A stretch of DNA of 64,000 nucleotides from Bradyrhizobium sp. Ce-3 (GTDB lineage: Bacteria > Pseudomonadota > Alphaproteobacteria > Rhizobiales > Xanthobacteraceae), in contig NZ_BQUV01000010.1 in the NCBI RefSeq assembly GCF_022835695.1, positions 124,001-188,000 on the forward strand, read 5' to 3'. Shown piece after piece: positions 1 to 10,431 of the stretch. The notes below the pieces were generated by a model. The model was given only the letters and a program-made list of their open reading frames with translations, made no database searches and had not been told where the DNA came from. The translations under genes were made by a program, and so were the position numbers. Position 1 is the first letter of the stretch; each line of letters starts with the position of its first letter.

Positions 1-195
1 TGGCCGGAGCGGAAATCCTTCCTCGGCTTCTATCTGCCGATGGGCGAGCCGCGGCCAATACCGGAGGGCGCGATCATCCATGCCTCGGTGGTGGAGCGCA
101 TGAAGGATTCGAGCTACAAGCCGATCAACCTGCCGACGACCTACCAGGTCGAGCCCCTGACGCCGCCGCCGGCGCCGCCCGCACCCGTTGCCTGA
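1..195 (+). CDS. Unidentified protein, C-terminal 64 residues (gene starts before the window)
   Basis: An open frame runs from the first base to a TGA at 193-195 and gives 64 residues. The end is rich in Pro and Ala (TPPPAPPAPVA), typical of a disordered tail. Codon use matches the surrounding high-GC genes, so this is probably the real end of a gene. I do not recognise the family. It converges with the molybdenum hydroxylase operon, whose last stop lies 5 bp away. Confidence 0.5.
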   Translation, partial: WPERKSFLGFYLPMGEPRPIPEGAIIHASVVERMKDSSYKPINLPTTYQVEPLTPPPAPPAPVA

Positions 196-200
196 CTTCC

Positions 201-2423
201 CTACGCGTCGATCGCATCCTTGATCCGCTTGCGGCTGAGCGGCAGGTCGCGCAGCCGCTTGCCGGTCGCATGCGCAATGGCATTGGCGAGTGACGCCGCG
301 GCCGGGCCCTGCCCGGTCTCGCCGCTGCCGAGGAACGGCTGGCCCGGCCGGTTGATGATATGAACGGCGATGCTGTCCGGCACGGCATTGAAGCGCAGGA
401 TCGGATAGGTCTGCCAGTCGATGCTGGTGATCCGGGACTCGTCGAAGGTGACGCTTTCATACAGTGTCCAGCTGGTCGACTGTACGATCGCACCCTCGAT
501 CTGGTTGGTGATGCCATCGGGATTGACGACCTGGCCGGCATCGACGGCGGCGACCGCGCGCACCAGCCGGGCCCTGCCGGTCTCGCGATCGACCTCCACC
601 TCGGACGCGATGGCGCAATAGGCGGCGAGGTTCTTGTAGCGCGCGAACGCAAAGCCGTAGCCGCGATTTGGCGGCGGCTTTTGCCCGCGGGTCCAGCCGA
701 ACTCCCGGGCCGCTTTCTCGACCACCGCACGGCCGCGCGCATCGTCGAGATGTTTCAAGCGAAATTCGACCGGATCGGCTTCGGCGAGATCCGCCAGCTC
801 ATCCATGAAGCTCTCGATCGAGAACACGTTGTGATAGGCGCCGAGCGCGCGCATCGCGGAAATCCGCAGCGGCATCGCGGCGATGAAGTGGTGCATCACA
901 TGCGCATTCGGAAAAGTGTAGATCGGGATCGCGTTGCGATCGCCACCGCCTTCGGGAAGCGGCAACGGCTTTGGCGCAGGCACCGCAAATGACCGCGCCA
1001 TGTGCTGCGCGGCAAGCAGCGAGCCGGCGCCGCCCGGCCGCATCGAATGGGTGTTGCTCCACACCGCAAAATTCCAGTCGGCGATCTTGCCGTCGGCCGT
1101 GAGCGAGGCGCTTAGCTTCGTCACCATTGCCGGACCATAGGGCTCCCAGCCGTGCTCTTGTTCGCGCATCCACTGCACCCGAACCGGTCGTCCGGGAAGC
1201 GCGCGGGCAATCAGCGCGGCGTCGGCTGCGGCATCGTCGGCGCCGTTATGGCCGTAGCAGCCGGAGCCCTCGACGTGGATCAGGCGGACGCTCGATTGCG
1301 GCATGCCGAGCATCTCGGCGATCGCCTGCCGGTCGGGATAGACGCCTTGCGTGTGCGTCCACACCGTCATCGCGCCGTCGACGAACTGCGCGACCGCGCA
1401 GGACGGCCCGATCGAGCCGTGCGACTGGTAGGGCCGCGTGTAGGTGGCTTCGAGCGAGCGCGTGCCGCTCACCGCGGGATCATTGCGCTGGAAGATCGCA
1501 AAATCCTGCGACGGCAGCGCGGTCAGCACATTGGCCAGGTCCTGCTGGTTCGGCAGCTTCGCGCTCTCGCGCCATTTCGCCGCCCCGGCCAGCGCGTGCA
1601 TGGCCTTGACCGCGGCAAACTCCTGCTCCGCCACCACGGCAAGGAAATTGCCGTCGCGCACGATTCCGACCACGCCGGGCATTTTCTCGACCGCGGCCGT
1701 ATCGCATTCCGCGAGTTGCGCGCCATAGCTTGGCGGGCGCACCACGCGGGCATGCACCATGCCGGGCAACCGCATGTCCTGCACATAGGCGGCGCCGCCC
1801 GTAACCTTCGCGGGGATGTCGACGCGCGGCACCGGCTGCCCCATCACCTTGAAGCTCGCCGGATCTTTCAGGCGCGATGTCGGCTGCGCCTGGACATGCA
1901 GCATGTCCGAGCCGACAAGCTCGCCATAGCTCAAACGCCGGCCATCAGGGGCGATGACGGCCGCATTCTCGGTTCGCAGCGCGTCGGGAGACATGTCGAG
2001 CCGCCTGGCCGCCTCCGCGACCAGCAGCGCGCGCGCCTGCGCCGCGGCATGCAGGATCGCGGTGCCGCTGTCCTGCATCGAATGGCTGCCGGAGGTGTAG
2101 CCCTCATTCGCCGTGAGTTTCGTATCGGCGGCGATCACCTTCAGCGCATCGAAGGGAATGTCGAGCTGTTCGGCCGCGATCTGCTGGAACGCGGTGCGGA
2201 ATCCCTGGCCGAGTTCGGCCTTGCCCGTGAAGGCGGTGATCTGGCCGTCGGCGTCGATCCGGATCCAGGAATCCAGATCGGGTGAAGTCGCGAGGCTCCC
2301 CGGCAATTTCGGGCCCTGAGGCTTCTGCTCCTGCGCGATCGCGCCGCGCATCGAGAAGCTGACGATCAGCGCGCCGCCACCGGCCAGCACGCTGCGGCGA
2401 TCGAGAACCACCGGCGCGCTCAT
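201..2423 (-). CDS. Molybdopterin-binding subunit of a periplasmic xanthine dehydrogenase-family oxidoreductase (IorB-like)
   Basis: The 740-residue protein matches the usual length of the large subunit of isoquinoline 1-oxidoreductase/aldehyde oxidase-type molybdenum hydroxylases. It begins with a Tat-like signal (DRRSVLAGGGALIV) ending near AIAQ, so export is expected. The C-terminal GSGETGQGP contains the Glu that acts as base in this family. The start at 2423 was chosen because its ATGA overlaps the stop of the 2Fe-2S subunit gene, and the frame further upstream lies inside that gene. It is the last gene of a three-gene operon. The substrate (aldehyde or N-heterocycle) cannot be read from the sequence. 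Confidence 0.9.
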   Translation of the reverse strand: MSAPVVLDRRSVLAGGGALIVSFSMRGAIAQEQKPQGPKLPGSLATSPDLDSWIRIDADGQITAFTGKAELGQGFRTAFQQIAAEQLDIPFDALKVIAADTKLTANEGYTSGSHSMQDSGTAILHAAAQARALLVAEAARRLDMSPDALRTENAAVIAPDGRRLSYGELVGSDMLHVQAQPTSRLKDPASFKVMGQPVPRVDIPAKVTGGAAYVQDMRLPGMVHARVVRPPSYGAQLAECDTAAVEKMPGVVGIVRDGNFLAVVAEQEFAAVKAMHALAGAAKWRESAKLPNQQDLANVLTALPSQDFAIFQRNDPAVSGTRSLEATYTRPYQSHGSIGPSCAVAQFVDGAMTVWTHTQGVYPDRQAIAEMLGMPQSSVRLIHVEGSGCYGHNGADDAAADAALIARALPGRPVRVQWMREQEHGWEPYGPAMVTKLSASLTADGKIADWNFAVWSNTHSMRPGGAGSLLAAQHMARSFAVPAPKPLPLPEGGGDRNAIPIYTFPNAHVMHHFIAAMPLRISAMRALGAYHNVFSIESFMDELADLAEADPVEFRLKHLDDARGRAVVEKAAREFGWTRGQKPPPNRGYGFAFARYKNLAAYCAIASEVEVDRETGRARLVRAVAAVDAGQVVNPDGITNQIEGAIVQSTSWTLYESVTFDESRITSIDWQTYPILRFNAVPDSIAVHIINRPGQPFLGSGETGQGPAAASLANAIAHATGKRLRDLPLSRKRIKDAIDA

Positions 2424-2911
2424 CGGACGCTCCTGTCGCTTGCGGCGTCGGCGGTGTCCATCAGCCTGGCGGCGCGATGCACCGCGCGGAGGATGCGCAT
2501 ATGGGTGCCGCAGCGGCAAAGATGCGGCTCGAGCTCGGCACGGATCTGCGCATCCGAGGGCTTCGGGTTGCGCATCAACAGCGCCTGCGCGCGCATCATC
2601 ATCCCGGCGATGCAGTAGCCGCACTGCGCCGCCTGCTCCTCCATGAAGGCGCGCTGGATCGGCGCCGGCGCGGCCACGGTGCCGAGGCCTTCGAGCGTCG
2701 TCACCTGCTTGCCCTCGACGAGCAGCAGCGGCGTGACGCAGGACAAGACCGCCTTGCCGTCGACGATCACGGTGCAGGAGCCGCATTGCCCGAGCCCGCA
2801 GCCGAACTTGGCGGCATTGAGCGCCAGATCATTGCGCAGCACATAGAGCAATGGCGTATCCGGATCGGCGTCGACCCGATGATCCCGGCCATTGACCTTC
2901 AATGTCGTCAT
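2420..2911 (-). CDS. 2Fe-2S subunit of the molybdenum hydroxylase (IorA-like)
   Basis: The 163-residue protein carries both iron-sulfur motifs of this family: the plant ferredoxin-like CGLGQCGSC near residues 41-49 and, after it, CGYC and CRC of the helical [2Fe-2S] domain. It passes electrons from the molybdenum subunit to the cytochrome encoded just upstream. Both junctions are ATGA overlaps (2908-2911 and 2420-2423), so the three genes are translationally coupled. It has no signal peptide of its own and is presumably exported with the Tat-bearing large subunit. Confidence 0.92.
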   Translation of the reverse strand: MTTLKVNGRDHRVDADPDTPLLYVLRNDLALNAAKFGCGLGQCGSCTVIVDGKAVLSCVTPLLLVEGKQVTTLEGLGTVAAPAPIQRAFMEEQAAQCGYCIAGMMMRAQALLMRNPKPSDAQIRAELEPHLCRCGTHMRILRAVHRAARLMDTADAASDRSVR

Positions 2912-4251
2912 GGCGTGCCTCGCTGTCTGGAGTCCGCGGGCGCGTCGCGCGCCGCAACCGAGGTGGCTTGCGCCGCGCGCGCATCGCGCACGGCCTTGTC
3001 GAGATCGTTCCACGCCGGGCGCTTGCCGAACCCGGCGCGCAGATAGCTCGCGAGCGCAACCATCTGCGCGTCGTCGATGCTGGCGGCGAAGCCCGGCATG
3101 ATCGGGCTGCGTTCGCCCGCGACGGCGCCGACGCCCGACAGCACGATGTTGAGCAGGTTGCGCGGGTCGGGGCTTGCGACCGCTGTGCTGAGCGCGAGAT
3201 TGACGCCGCCATAGGGCAGCGCCCGGTTGCCCTCGTGGCAGGAAGCGCACGCCGCGGCATAGATCGCCGCGCCTGCGGTGTTGGCTTGCGCTGCGTCCGC
3301 TGATGCCGATTGCGCCACGGCATCCGCGGGCCGCTTGCGATCCGGCGGCGGGGCGCCCGAGATATCGGCCATATAGACGGCGATGGCGCGCACGTCGCTG
3401 TCGGCGACATCAGCCAGATTGCCGACCACTTCGGCCATCGGGCCGCGGGCGGTGCCGTGATCGGAATGCCAGCCATGGCGCAGATAGGCGTAGAGCGCCT
3501 CGGCAGTCCACCGCACCGGAGCGTGCGAGGCGTCGTTCAGCGCATAGGCGTGCCAATTGTCGACCTCGCCGCCGGCGAACTGCGCATTCACCCGCTCGGC
3601 GCCGAGCGCGTTGCGCGGCGTATGGCAGGCGCCGCAATGCGCGAGCCCCTCCACCAGATAGGCGCCGCGGTTCCATTCCGCGCCCTTCGCCGGGTCGGAC
3701 GGCACCTCGCCGCCGCGCAGGTACAGCAGCTTCCACCCCGCGATCAGCGGCCGATAATTCAACGGAAACGCCAGCTGATTCGCCGGGGGCGACGCGTGCA
3801 CCGGCTGTCGCGTCATCAGGAACGCGTACAGCGCCCGGTCATCCGCATCGGAGACATTGGTGAAATGGTCATAGGGAAAGGTCGGATAGAGGTGCCGGCC
3901 GTCGCGGGCCACGCCCGAGCGCATCGCGCGGACGAACGCCTCCTCCGGCCAGCCCCCGATGCCGGTCTCGGCATCCGGCGTGATGTTCGACGAGAAGATG
4001 GTGCCGAACGGCGTCGGAACCGGCAGCCCGCCGGTGTAATTGGCGCCGCCCTGCACGGTATGGCAGGTGTTGCAATTGCCGATCGCCGCGAGATCGCGGC
4101 CGCGCTTGACGATATCGGGATCGAAGATGTCCGGCCGGGGCGGCGCAATGGCCGCGATCTGCGGCCGCCAGGCGACCGCAACGCCCACGGCCGCGCCCGC
4201 GACCAGCACGATCGCGGCAATGCCTGTGATGAACCGCAGCTGACGAGCCAT
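2908..4251 (-). CDS. Membrane-anchored triheme cytochrome c, electron acceptor of the molybdenum hydroxylase
   Basis: The 447-residue protein has an N-terminal membrane segment (residues about 6-28) and three c-type heme motifs: CNTCH, CGACH and CASCH. This is the layout of the cytochrome subunit of membrane alcohol/aldehyde dehydrogenases. It is the first gene of the operon, so electrons can go from substrate through Mo and 2Fe-2S to heme c and the respiratory chain. The MARQLRF start at 4251 was chosen over an upstream ATG because it begins directly before the hydrophobic anchor. The divergent recQ begins 121 bp away. Confidence 0.9.
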   Translation of the reverse strand: MARQLRFITGIAAIVLVAGAAVGVAVAWRPQIAAIAPPRPDIFDPDIVKRGRDLAAIGNCNTCHTVQGGANYTGGLPVPTPFGTIFSSNITPDAETGIGGWPEEAFVRAMRSGVARDGRHLYPTFPYDHFTNVSDADDRALYAFLMTRQPVHASPPANQLAFPLNYRPLIAGWKLLYLRGGEVPSDPAKGAEWNRGAYLVEGLAHCGACHTPRNALGAERVNAQFAGGEVDNWHAYALNDASHAPVRWTAEALYAYLRHGWHSDHGTARGPMAEVVGNLADVADSDVRAIAVYMADISGAPPPDRKRPADAVAQSASADAAQANTAGAAIYAAACASCHEGNRALPYGGVNLALSTAVASPDPRNLLNIVLSGVGAVAGERSPIMPGFAASIDDAQMVALASYLRAGFGKRPAWNDLDKAVRDARAAQATSVAARDAPADSRQRGTP

Positions 4252-4372
4252 GCTTGAATTGAGTTTGTTGTTGGGACGTGTATTAACACGTTTCGTTCCG
4301 GTATCGTTCGCTCCGAAGACCTCGATCACCGCCTGTTGACCCCAAGGACATCAGGGGAAATCGCAAGGGATC

Positions 4373-6253
4373 ATGCAAGGGACCATGACTGCCCAGCCCG
4401 CCCTCGATCGCGCCCCGGCTCCGCCTCGCGACGCGCGATCCGTGCTCAGTTCCGTGTTCGGTCTGTCGGGCTTCCGCGGCGCGCAGGAGAAGATCATCCG
4501 CCACGTCACCGATGGCGGCAATTGCCTGGTGCTGATGCCGACCGGCGGCGGCAAGTCGCTGTGCTACCAGCTGCCGGCGCTGCTGCGCGACGGCTGCGGT
4601 ATCGTGGTGTCGCCCTTGATCGCGCTGATGCGCGACCAGGTCGCTGGTCTCACCGAGGCCGGCGTCAATGCCGCGGTGCTGAATTCCACACTGTCGTATG
4701 AGGAGGGCTCCGAGGTCGAACGGCGGCTGCTCGCCGGCGATCTCGACCTGCTCTACGTGGCGCCGGAACGGCTGCTGACGCCGCGCTGTCTCAATCTGCT
4801 CGGCCAGTCGCAGATCGCGCTGTTTGCGATCGACGAGGCGCATTGCGTCTCGCAATGGGGCCATGACTTCCGCCCGGAATATATCGGCCTGTCCGCGCTC
4901 GCCGAGCGCTTCCCCAACGTGCCGCGGATCGCGCTGACCGCGACCGCGGATGCGCTGACGCGGAAGGAGATCGCCGAGCGGCTCCAGCTCACCGACGCGC
5001 CGGAGTTCGTCGCGAGCTTCGATCGGCCCAACATCCGCTACGAGATCGTCGACAAGCAGAACGCGACCACGCAGCTGAAGAACTTCATCAGGGATCGGCA
5101 TGCCGGCGACGCCGGCGTCGTGTATTGCCTTTCGCGCGCCAAGGTCGAGGACGTCGCGGCGGCGTTGAGCGAAGCCGGCATTCCCGCACTGCCCTATCAT
5201 GCCGGGCTCGATGCCGGCGTGCGCGCCCGGCATCAGGATCGCTTCCTCAATGAGGATGGCCTCGTGATCGTCGCCACGGTTGCGTTCGGTATGGGCATCG
5301 ACAAGCCCGACGTGCGCTTCGTCGCGCATCTCGATCTGCCGAAGAGCATCGAGGCCTATTACCAGGAGACCGGACGCGCCGGCCGTGACGGCAAGCCGTC
5401 GGCGGCGTGGATGGCCTATGGCCTCTCCGACATCGTGCAGCAGCGCCGCATGATCGATGAATCGACCGGTTCGGATGCCTTCAAGCGCGTCTCGATCGGC
5501 AAGCTCGATGCGCTGGTCGGGCTCGCCGAGACCGTGCATTGCCGGCGGCAGCGGCTGCTCGGCTATTTCGGCGAAACGCACGCGCACGAGAATTGCGGCA
5601 ATTGCGACAACTGCCTGACGCCGCCGCGCGTCCGCGACGGCAAGGTGCTTGCACAGAAACTGCTGTCCTGCGCCTACCGCACCGGGCAACGCTTCGGCGC
5701 CATGCACCTGATCGACGTGCTGGTCGGGCGGCTGACCGAACGGGTCAAGCAGTTCAGCCACGACCAATTGTCGGTGTTCGGCATCGGCCGCGAGCTCAAT
5801 GAGAAGCAATGGCGTGCGGTGTTGCGGCAACTGGTGGCGATCGGTCATCTGCGCGCCGACAGCGACGCCTTCGGCGCGCTGAAGCTGACCGACAGCGCCC
5901 GCGGCGTGCTGAAGGGCGAGACCGCGGTGATGCTGCGCGAGCAACCGGAAGGCGCGCGCAACCGCGCGGTCCGCGGCAAGTCGCGCCGTGGCGAGCTGGC
6001 GCCCGCGGCCGACAGTCCGGGCGGCACCGCCAACCCGACGCTGCATGCGGCGCTGCGCGCCTGGCGCTCGGAGGTCGCGCGCCAGCGCGGCGTGCCGGCC
6101 TATGTGGTGCTGCATGATTCCACGATCGACGGCATCGCCGCGATGCGTCCGGACACGTTGAACGAACTGCGCAACATCGCCGGGATCGGCGACAAGAAGC
6201 TCGAGCATTACGGCGCCGAGCTGATCCGGATCGTGAAGTCCAACGACGGCTGA
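4373..6253 (+). CDS. recQ: ATP-dependent DNA helicase RecQ
   Basis: The 626-residue protein has the full RecQ arrangement: Walker A PTGGGKS near residue 56, DEAH box followed by [13 protein letters not shown] near 152, a second RecA domain with [12 protein letters not shown] and the [10 protein letters not shown] motif, a zinc-binding Cys cluster ([10 protein letters not shown] ... CGNCDNC) near 385-410, a winged helix and a C-terminal HRDC domain (about 545-620). It unwinds 3'-5' during recombination and repair of stalled forks. Two in-frame ATGs (4373 and 4385) each have an AAGGG-like ribosome site, so either may be used. Confidence 0.96.
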   Translation: MQGTMTAQPALDRAPAPPRDARSVLSSVFGLSGFRGAQEKIIRHVTDGGNCLVLMPTGGGKSLCYQLPALLRDGCGIVVSPLIALMRDQVAGLTEAGVNAAVLNSTLSYEEGSEVERRLLAGDLDLLYVAPERLLTPRCLNLLGQSQIALFAIDEAHCVSQWGHDFRPEYIGLSALAERFPNVPRIALTATADALTRKEIAERLQLTDAPEFVASFDRPNIRYEIVDKQNATTQLKNFIRDRHAGDAGVVYCLSRAKVEDVAAALSEAGIPALPYHAGLDAGVRARHQDRFLNEDGLVIVATVAFGMGIDKPDVRFVAHLDLPKSIEAYYQETGRAGRDGKPSAAWMAYGLSDIVQQRRMIDESTGSDAFKRVSIGKLDALVGLAETVHCRRQRLLGYFGETHAHENCGNCDNCLTPPRVRDGKVLAQKLLSCAYRTGQRFGAMHLIDVLVGRLTERVKQFSHDQLSVFGIGRELNEKQWRAVLRQLVAIGHLRADSDAFGALKLTDSARGVLKGETAVMLREQPEGARNRAVRGKSRRGELAPAADSPGGTANPTLHAALRAWRSEVARQRGVPAYVVLHDSTIDGIAAMRPDTLNELRNIAGIGDKKLEHYGAELIRIVKSNDG

Positions 6254-6391
6254 GCAGTCGCCGACTGCCGCTTGTCGGTGACGCCATCGTGACACCGGCG
6301 CGATCTGGCCGCGCTTTGTCTCGTTGACGGCCCGCGGATGTCCGCTCATCCTGACCGCGTTTCCTTCACCCATCCAGCAGAGGAGCCGAGC

Positions 6392-7090
6392 ATGAGCAGC
6401 AAGCCGACGATCGTTCTGGTTCATGGATTTTGGGGAGGCGCGGCGCATTGGAGCAAGGTGATCGTCGCGCTCTCGCGCAAGGGGCACACCGGCCTGCAAG
6501 CGGTGGAGATGCCGCTGACCTCGCTCGCCGACGATGCCGAGCGCCTGCGCAAGATGGTCAAGCAGCAGAGCGGTCCGGTGCTGCTGGCCGGCCATTCCTA
6601 CGGCGGCGCCGTCATCACCGAAGCCGGCGATCTCCCGAACGTGGTCGGCATGGTCTACATCGCAGCCTTCGCGCCCGATGCCGGCGAGAGCCCCGGCGGC
6701 ATCAGTGCCGGACTGCCGCCGGCAGCAATCGCCAATGTCGCACCGGATAGCGACGGCTATCTCTGGATCAAGCCCGACAAGTTTCACGAGAGCTTCTGCC
6801 AGGATCTGCCTGCCGACGAAGCGCTGGTGATGGCGGTCACCCAGAAGGCGCCGCTTGCCAGCACATTCGGCGACAACGTCAGCGCGCCGGCATGGAAGAA
6901 GAAGCCGGTCTGGTACCAGATCTCCAGCGAAGACCGGATGATCAACCCCGACAACCAGAAGCGGATGTCGGAACGGATGAAGCCCCGCAAGATCATCACG
7001 CTCGCGGCCGGCCACGCCTCGCTGGCCTCGAAGCCGAACGAGGTGACCGCCTTGATCGACGAGGCCGCGACCAGCCTGGCGCAGGCGTAG
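6392..7090 (+). CDS. Alpha/beta-fold hydrolase, esterase-like
   Basis: The 232-residue protein is a compact alpha/beta hydrolase. The oxyanion region VLVHGFWGG lies at residues 7-15, the nucleophile elbow GHSYGG near 68-73, and a candidate catalytic His in AGHASL close to the C-terminus. The size and pattern resemble plant-type hydroxynitrile lyase/methylesterase-like enzymes found in soil bacteria. The start at 6392 has GAGGAG eight bases upstream; an earlier ATG at 6338 has no ribosome site. The substrate is unknown. Confidence 0.85.
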   Translation: MSSKPTIVLVHGFWGGAAHWSKVIVALSRKGHTGLQAVEMPLTSLADDAERLRKMVKQQSGPVLLAGHSYGGAVITEAGDLPNVVGMVYIAAFAPDAGESPGGISAGLPPAAIANVAPDSDGYLWIKPDKFHESFCQDLPADEALVMAVTQKAPLASTFGDNVSAPAWKKKPVWYQISSEDRMINPDNQKRMSERMKPRKIITLAAGHASLASKPNEVTALIDEAATSLAQA

Positions 7091-7229
7091 ACACCGGTTG
7101 CTCTGTCGTGGCCGGACGTGTCCCGGCCATGATGGTTTGTGTCGCTACGACGAGGAAGCCGGCTCGACTCTAAAGCAGCTCTAAGCACCGCCTATTGACT
7201 GCCGCCACACGCTCCGCCATGCGTGGCGC

Positions 7230-8432
7230 ATGTCCCCGCAACCTGAGGCCGCATCGGCCGACCTGTTTCGCCATCCGCCGCTGCTGCTGTTCGTGGCGTC
7301 GCGCTGCTTCTCCGAATTCGCCTATCAGATCGCCACGGTTGCGATCGGCTGGCAGGTCTACGCGCTGACCGGCAGCGCCGTCTATCTCGGCCTGGTCGGG
7401 CTGGTGCAGTTCATCCCGAACGCGCTGCTTGTATTCATCGCCGGCCACGCCGCCGACCGCTACGATCGCCGCCGCGTCGTGCAGGCCTGCCAACTGATCC
7501 AGGGTCTTGGGGCCGCCTATCTCGGCTGGCGCAGCTTTGCCGGCGATCTGACCGTGCCCGAGATTTTCTCGGTGCTGGTCGGGTTTGGTATCGCCGGCGC
7601 ATTCGGTGATCCGGCGTCCTCGGCGCTGCTGCCGGCCGTGGCGCCGGAGGGCCAGCTGCAGCGCGCCACCGCGCTGTCGACCGGTGCCTGGCAAATCTCG
7701 ATCGTCGCAGGTCCGGCGATCGGCGGCCTCGCTTACGCGATCTCGCCGGTCGTCCCCTATGCCGTGATGGCGGCGTGCTGGCTGCTCGCCACCATCTTCT
7801 GCGGCGCGATCCGGCTCGAACGGCCGGCGGCCGAGCCGGACCCGCCATCGCTCGGGCAATTGTTCGCCGGGGTGAAATTCGTCCGCGACAATCCGGCGAT
7901 CCTCGGCACCATCTCGCTCGACCTGTTCGCGGTGCTGCTCGGCGGCGCCAGCGCGCTGCTGCCGATCTATGCGCGCGACATCCTGGATGCCGGCCCCTGG
8001 GCGCTCGGCGTGATGCGCGCTGCGCCCGCGGTCGGCGCGTTGGTGATGACGGCCGTGCTGACGCGGCACCCGATCGCGCGGCGGGTGGGCTTGCGCATGT
8101 TCCAGGCGGTGATCGCGTTCGGGATCTCGCGACATATCTGGCTGTCGACACTGGCGCTCGCCGCGATGGGCGCGGCCGACACGATCAGCGTCGTGATCCG
8201 CGTCTCGCTGGTGCAACTCGCGACGCCCGACGAGATGCGCGGCCGCGTCGGCGCCGTGAACTATCTGTTCGTCAACGCCTCCAATCAGCTCGGCGAGTTC
8301 GAGAGCGGCATCACCGCTGCACTGTTCGGCGCGGTGCCGGCAGCCCTGATCGGTGGCCTCGGCACCGTCGCGGTGGCGCTGCTCTGGATGCGGTGGTTCC
8401 CCTCGCTGCGCAAGGTCGAGCGGTTGGAGTGA
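7230..8432 (+). CDS. MFS transporter, EntS/drug-exporter type
   Basis: The 400-residue protein is almost wholly hydrophobic with about 10-12 transmembrane segments. It has the loop 2-3 MFS motif AGHAADRYDRRRV near residue 70. The arrangement resembles the EntS-like/DHA3 group of exporters for small metabolites or siderophores. It lies alone between a hydrolase and a monooxygenase in the same direction, but gaps of about 140 and 167 bp argue against tight co-transcription. The substrate cannot be inferred. Confidence 0.85.
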   Translation: MSPQPEAASADLFRHPPLLLFVASRCFSEFAYQIATVAIGWQVYALTGSAVYLGLVGLVQFIPNALLVFIAGHAADRYDRRRVVQACQLIQGLGAAYLGWRSFAGDLTVPEIFSVLVGFGIAGAFGDPASSALLPAVAPEGQLQRATALSTGAWQISIVAGPAIGGLAYAISPVVPYAVMAACWLLATIFCGAIRLERPAAEPDPPSLGQLFAGVKFVRDNPAILGTISLDLFAVLLGGASALLPIYARDILDAGPWALGVMRAAPAVGALVMTAVLTRHPIARRVGLRMFQAVIAFGISRHIWLSTLALAAMGAADTISVVIRVSLVQLATPDEMRGRVGAVNYLFVNASNQLGEFESGITAALFGAVPAALIGGLGTVAVALLWMRWFPSLRKVERLE

Positions 8433-8599
8433 GGCAGCGCCCGGATACCGCAGCCCTCGGCGCCGCGGCATAGGAGCCATACCCGGCGCGGCAACGCATG
8501 CGCTTGCGGGCCGCGCCGCAACAGCCCTAATCTTTCTGTCGTTGCGTCCAACGAGGCGCGGCCAAGATAGAACGACAAGAGATAGGGAAGAGACGGGCC

Positions 8600-10348
8600 A
8601 TGGCTCAGGAGAGCACCGCACGCACAACCGCGCGCCCTGCCGAAACTGGAACGTTCGATGCCGTGGTGATCGGCGCGGGCTTCGCCGGCATGTACATGCT
8701 GCATCGGCTGCGCGGGCTCGGCTTCACCGCGCGGGTCTATGAAGCCGGCGGCGGCGTCGGCGGCACCTGGTATTGGAATCGCTATCCCGGCGCGCGCTGC
8801 GACGTCGAGAGCCTGCAATATTCCTTCTCGTTCTCCGAGGAACTCGACCAGGACTGGAGCTGGTCGGAGAAATATTCTCCGCAGCCCGAAATTCTCGCCT
8901 ATGCCAACCACGTCGCCGATCGCTTCGATTTGCGCGACCAGATCGTGTTCGACACCCGCGTCACCGCGGCGGCTTTCGACGAACAGGAAGGCAACTGGTC
9001 GATCGAGACCGACCGCGGCGACAAGGTCACCGCGAAATTCTGCATCATGGCGGTCGGCTGCCTGTCGGCGCCGAACCGTCCAGCCTTTCCCGGCATGGAA
9101 GATTTCCGCGGGCCGATCTATCACACCGGCGAGTGGCCGCATGCGGGTGTCGACTTCACCGGCCTGCGCGTCGGCGTGATCGGCACCGGCTCGTCGGCGA
9201 TCCAGTCGATCCCGATCATCGCGCAGCAAGCGTCCGAGCTGACGGTGTTTCAGCGCACCGCGACCTGGTCGGTGCCGGCATGGAATGAAAAGCTGTCGGC
9301 GGAGTATCTGAAGGAGGCCAAGGCGCATTATCCGGAGCTGCGCGCCAAGGCCCGCGCGCGCCCGACCGGCTTCTATTTTCTGTTCAACGCCCAGCCTGCC
9401 TTGCAGGCGAGCGAGCAGGAGCGCGAGCGGCTCTATGAGGAGGCCTGGCAGCGCGGCGGCCTGCCCTTCCTCGGCGCGTTCGGCGATCTGCTGTTCGAGA
9501 AGGCGGCCAACGACACCATCGCCGATTTCGCACGCGACAAGATCCGCGGCATCGTCAAGGATCCCGCCACCGCCGAGCTGCTGTCCCCTCGAAACGTATT
9601 CGGCTGCAAGCGGCTCTGCGTCGATACCAATTATTTCGAGACCTACAATCTGCCACACGTGAAGCTGGTCGACGTGTCGACAACACCGATCGAGCGCTTC
9701 ACACGCGATGGCATCGTGGTCGACGGCACCGAACACAAGTTCGACGCGGTCGTCTCGGCGACCGGCTTTGCCGCCATGACGGGCTCATTCGACAAGATCG
9801 CGATCACCGGCCGCGGCGGGCGGACGCTGGCCGAGAAATGGCGTGCCGGCCCGCGCGCCTATCTCGGCCTCGCCTCGGAAGGCTTTCCGAACCTGTTCAT
9901 GATCACCGGGCCCGGCAGCCCGTCGGTGCTCGCGAGCATGATCCAGGCGATCGAGCAGCATGTCGACTGGCTGGCGGATTGCATCAGTCACATGCGCGAC
10001 ATCGGCGCCGGCACGATCGAGGCGATCCGTGACGACGAGGACGCCTGGGTCGCCCATGTCAACGACGTCTCCACGGTGTCTCTGCGCTCGACCTGCAGTT
10101 CCTGGTATGTCGGCGCCAACATCCCGGGCCGCCCCCGCGTGTTCATGCCCTATATCGGCGGCTTCCCGATCTATGTGCAGAAGTGCAATGAGGTGATGAA
10201 TTCGGGCTATGACGGCTTCGTGCTGCAGGGCGGCCGCAACGGCAATTCGCCGCCGCAGGTGCGCTTCACCGAGCGCTGGCAGGTGCCGCTCGACATCGAG
10301 GTGATCTCGCCGGCCGCGGTCGCCGCCAAGCGGGTTCCCGTGGTCTGA
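8600..10348 (+). CDS. FAD-dependent Baeyer-Villiger-type monooxygenase
   Basis: The 582-residue protein has an N-terminal FAD dinucleotide-binding motif (GAGFAGMYML, about residues 25-35), the Baeyer-Villiger fingerprint FRGPIYHTGEWP near 170-181, and a second Rossmann motif GTGSSAIQS near 195. GGVGGTWYWNRYPGARCD is characteristic of cyclohexanone/phenylacetone monooxygenase-like enzymes. It is predicted to insert oxygen into a ketone using NADPH and O2 in the cytoplasm. AAGAGACGGGCC just before the ATG gives an acceptable ribosome site. The next gene, a phosphoesterase, follows after 83 bp and has no evident functional link. Confidence 0.93.
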   Translation: MAQESTARTTARPAETGTFDAVVIGAGFAGMYMLHRLRGLGFTARVYEAGGGVGGTWYWNRYPGARCDVESLQYSFSFSEELDQDWSWSEKYSPQPEILAYANHVADRFDLRDQIVFDTRVTAAAFDEQEGNWSIETDRGDKVTAKFCIMAVGCLSAPNRPAFPGMEDFRGPIYHTGEWPHAGVDFTGLRVGVIGTGSSAIQSIPIIAQQASELTVFQRTATWSVPAWNEKLSAEYLKEAKAHYPELRAKARARPTGFYFLFNAQPALQASEQERERLYEEAWQRGGLPFLGAFGDLLFEKAANDTIADFARDKIRGIVKDPATAELLSPRNVFGCKRLCVDTNYFETYNLPHVKLVDVSTTPIERFTRDGIVVDGTEHKFDAVVSATGFAAMTGSFDKIAITGRGGRTLAEKWRAGPRAYLGLASEGFPNLFMITGPGSPSVLASMIQAIEQHVDWLADCISHMRDIGAGTIEAIRDDEDAWVAHVNDVSTVSLRSTCSSWYVGANIPGRPRVFMPYIGGFPIYVQKCNEVMNSGYDGFVLQGGRNGNSPPQVRFTERWQVPLDIEVISPAAVAAKRVPVV

Positions 10349-10431
10349 GCCGCCGGCGGTATCGCCGCCGGGATTGCGCATGATAGTGTCGCGCCGGCCC
10401 GCGTGTCGCATCGCGGGCCGCACGGGGGACG

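Noticed and set aside
4283-7015. A 910-residue open frame on the minus strand
   Set aside because: It lies antisense to recQ and the hydrolase, which have clear motifs. Long antisense frames are common in this high-GC codon bias, and its product has low-complexity Arg/His/Asp-rich sequence.
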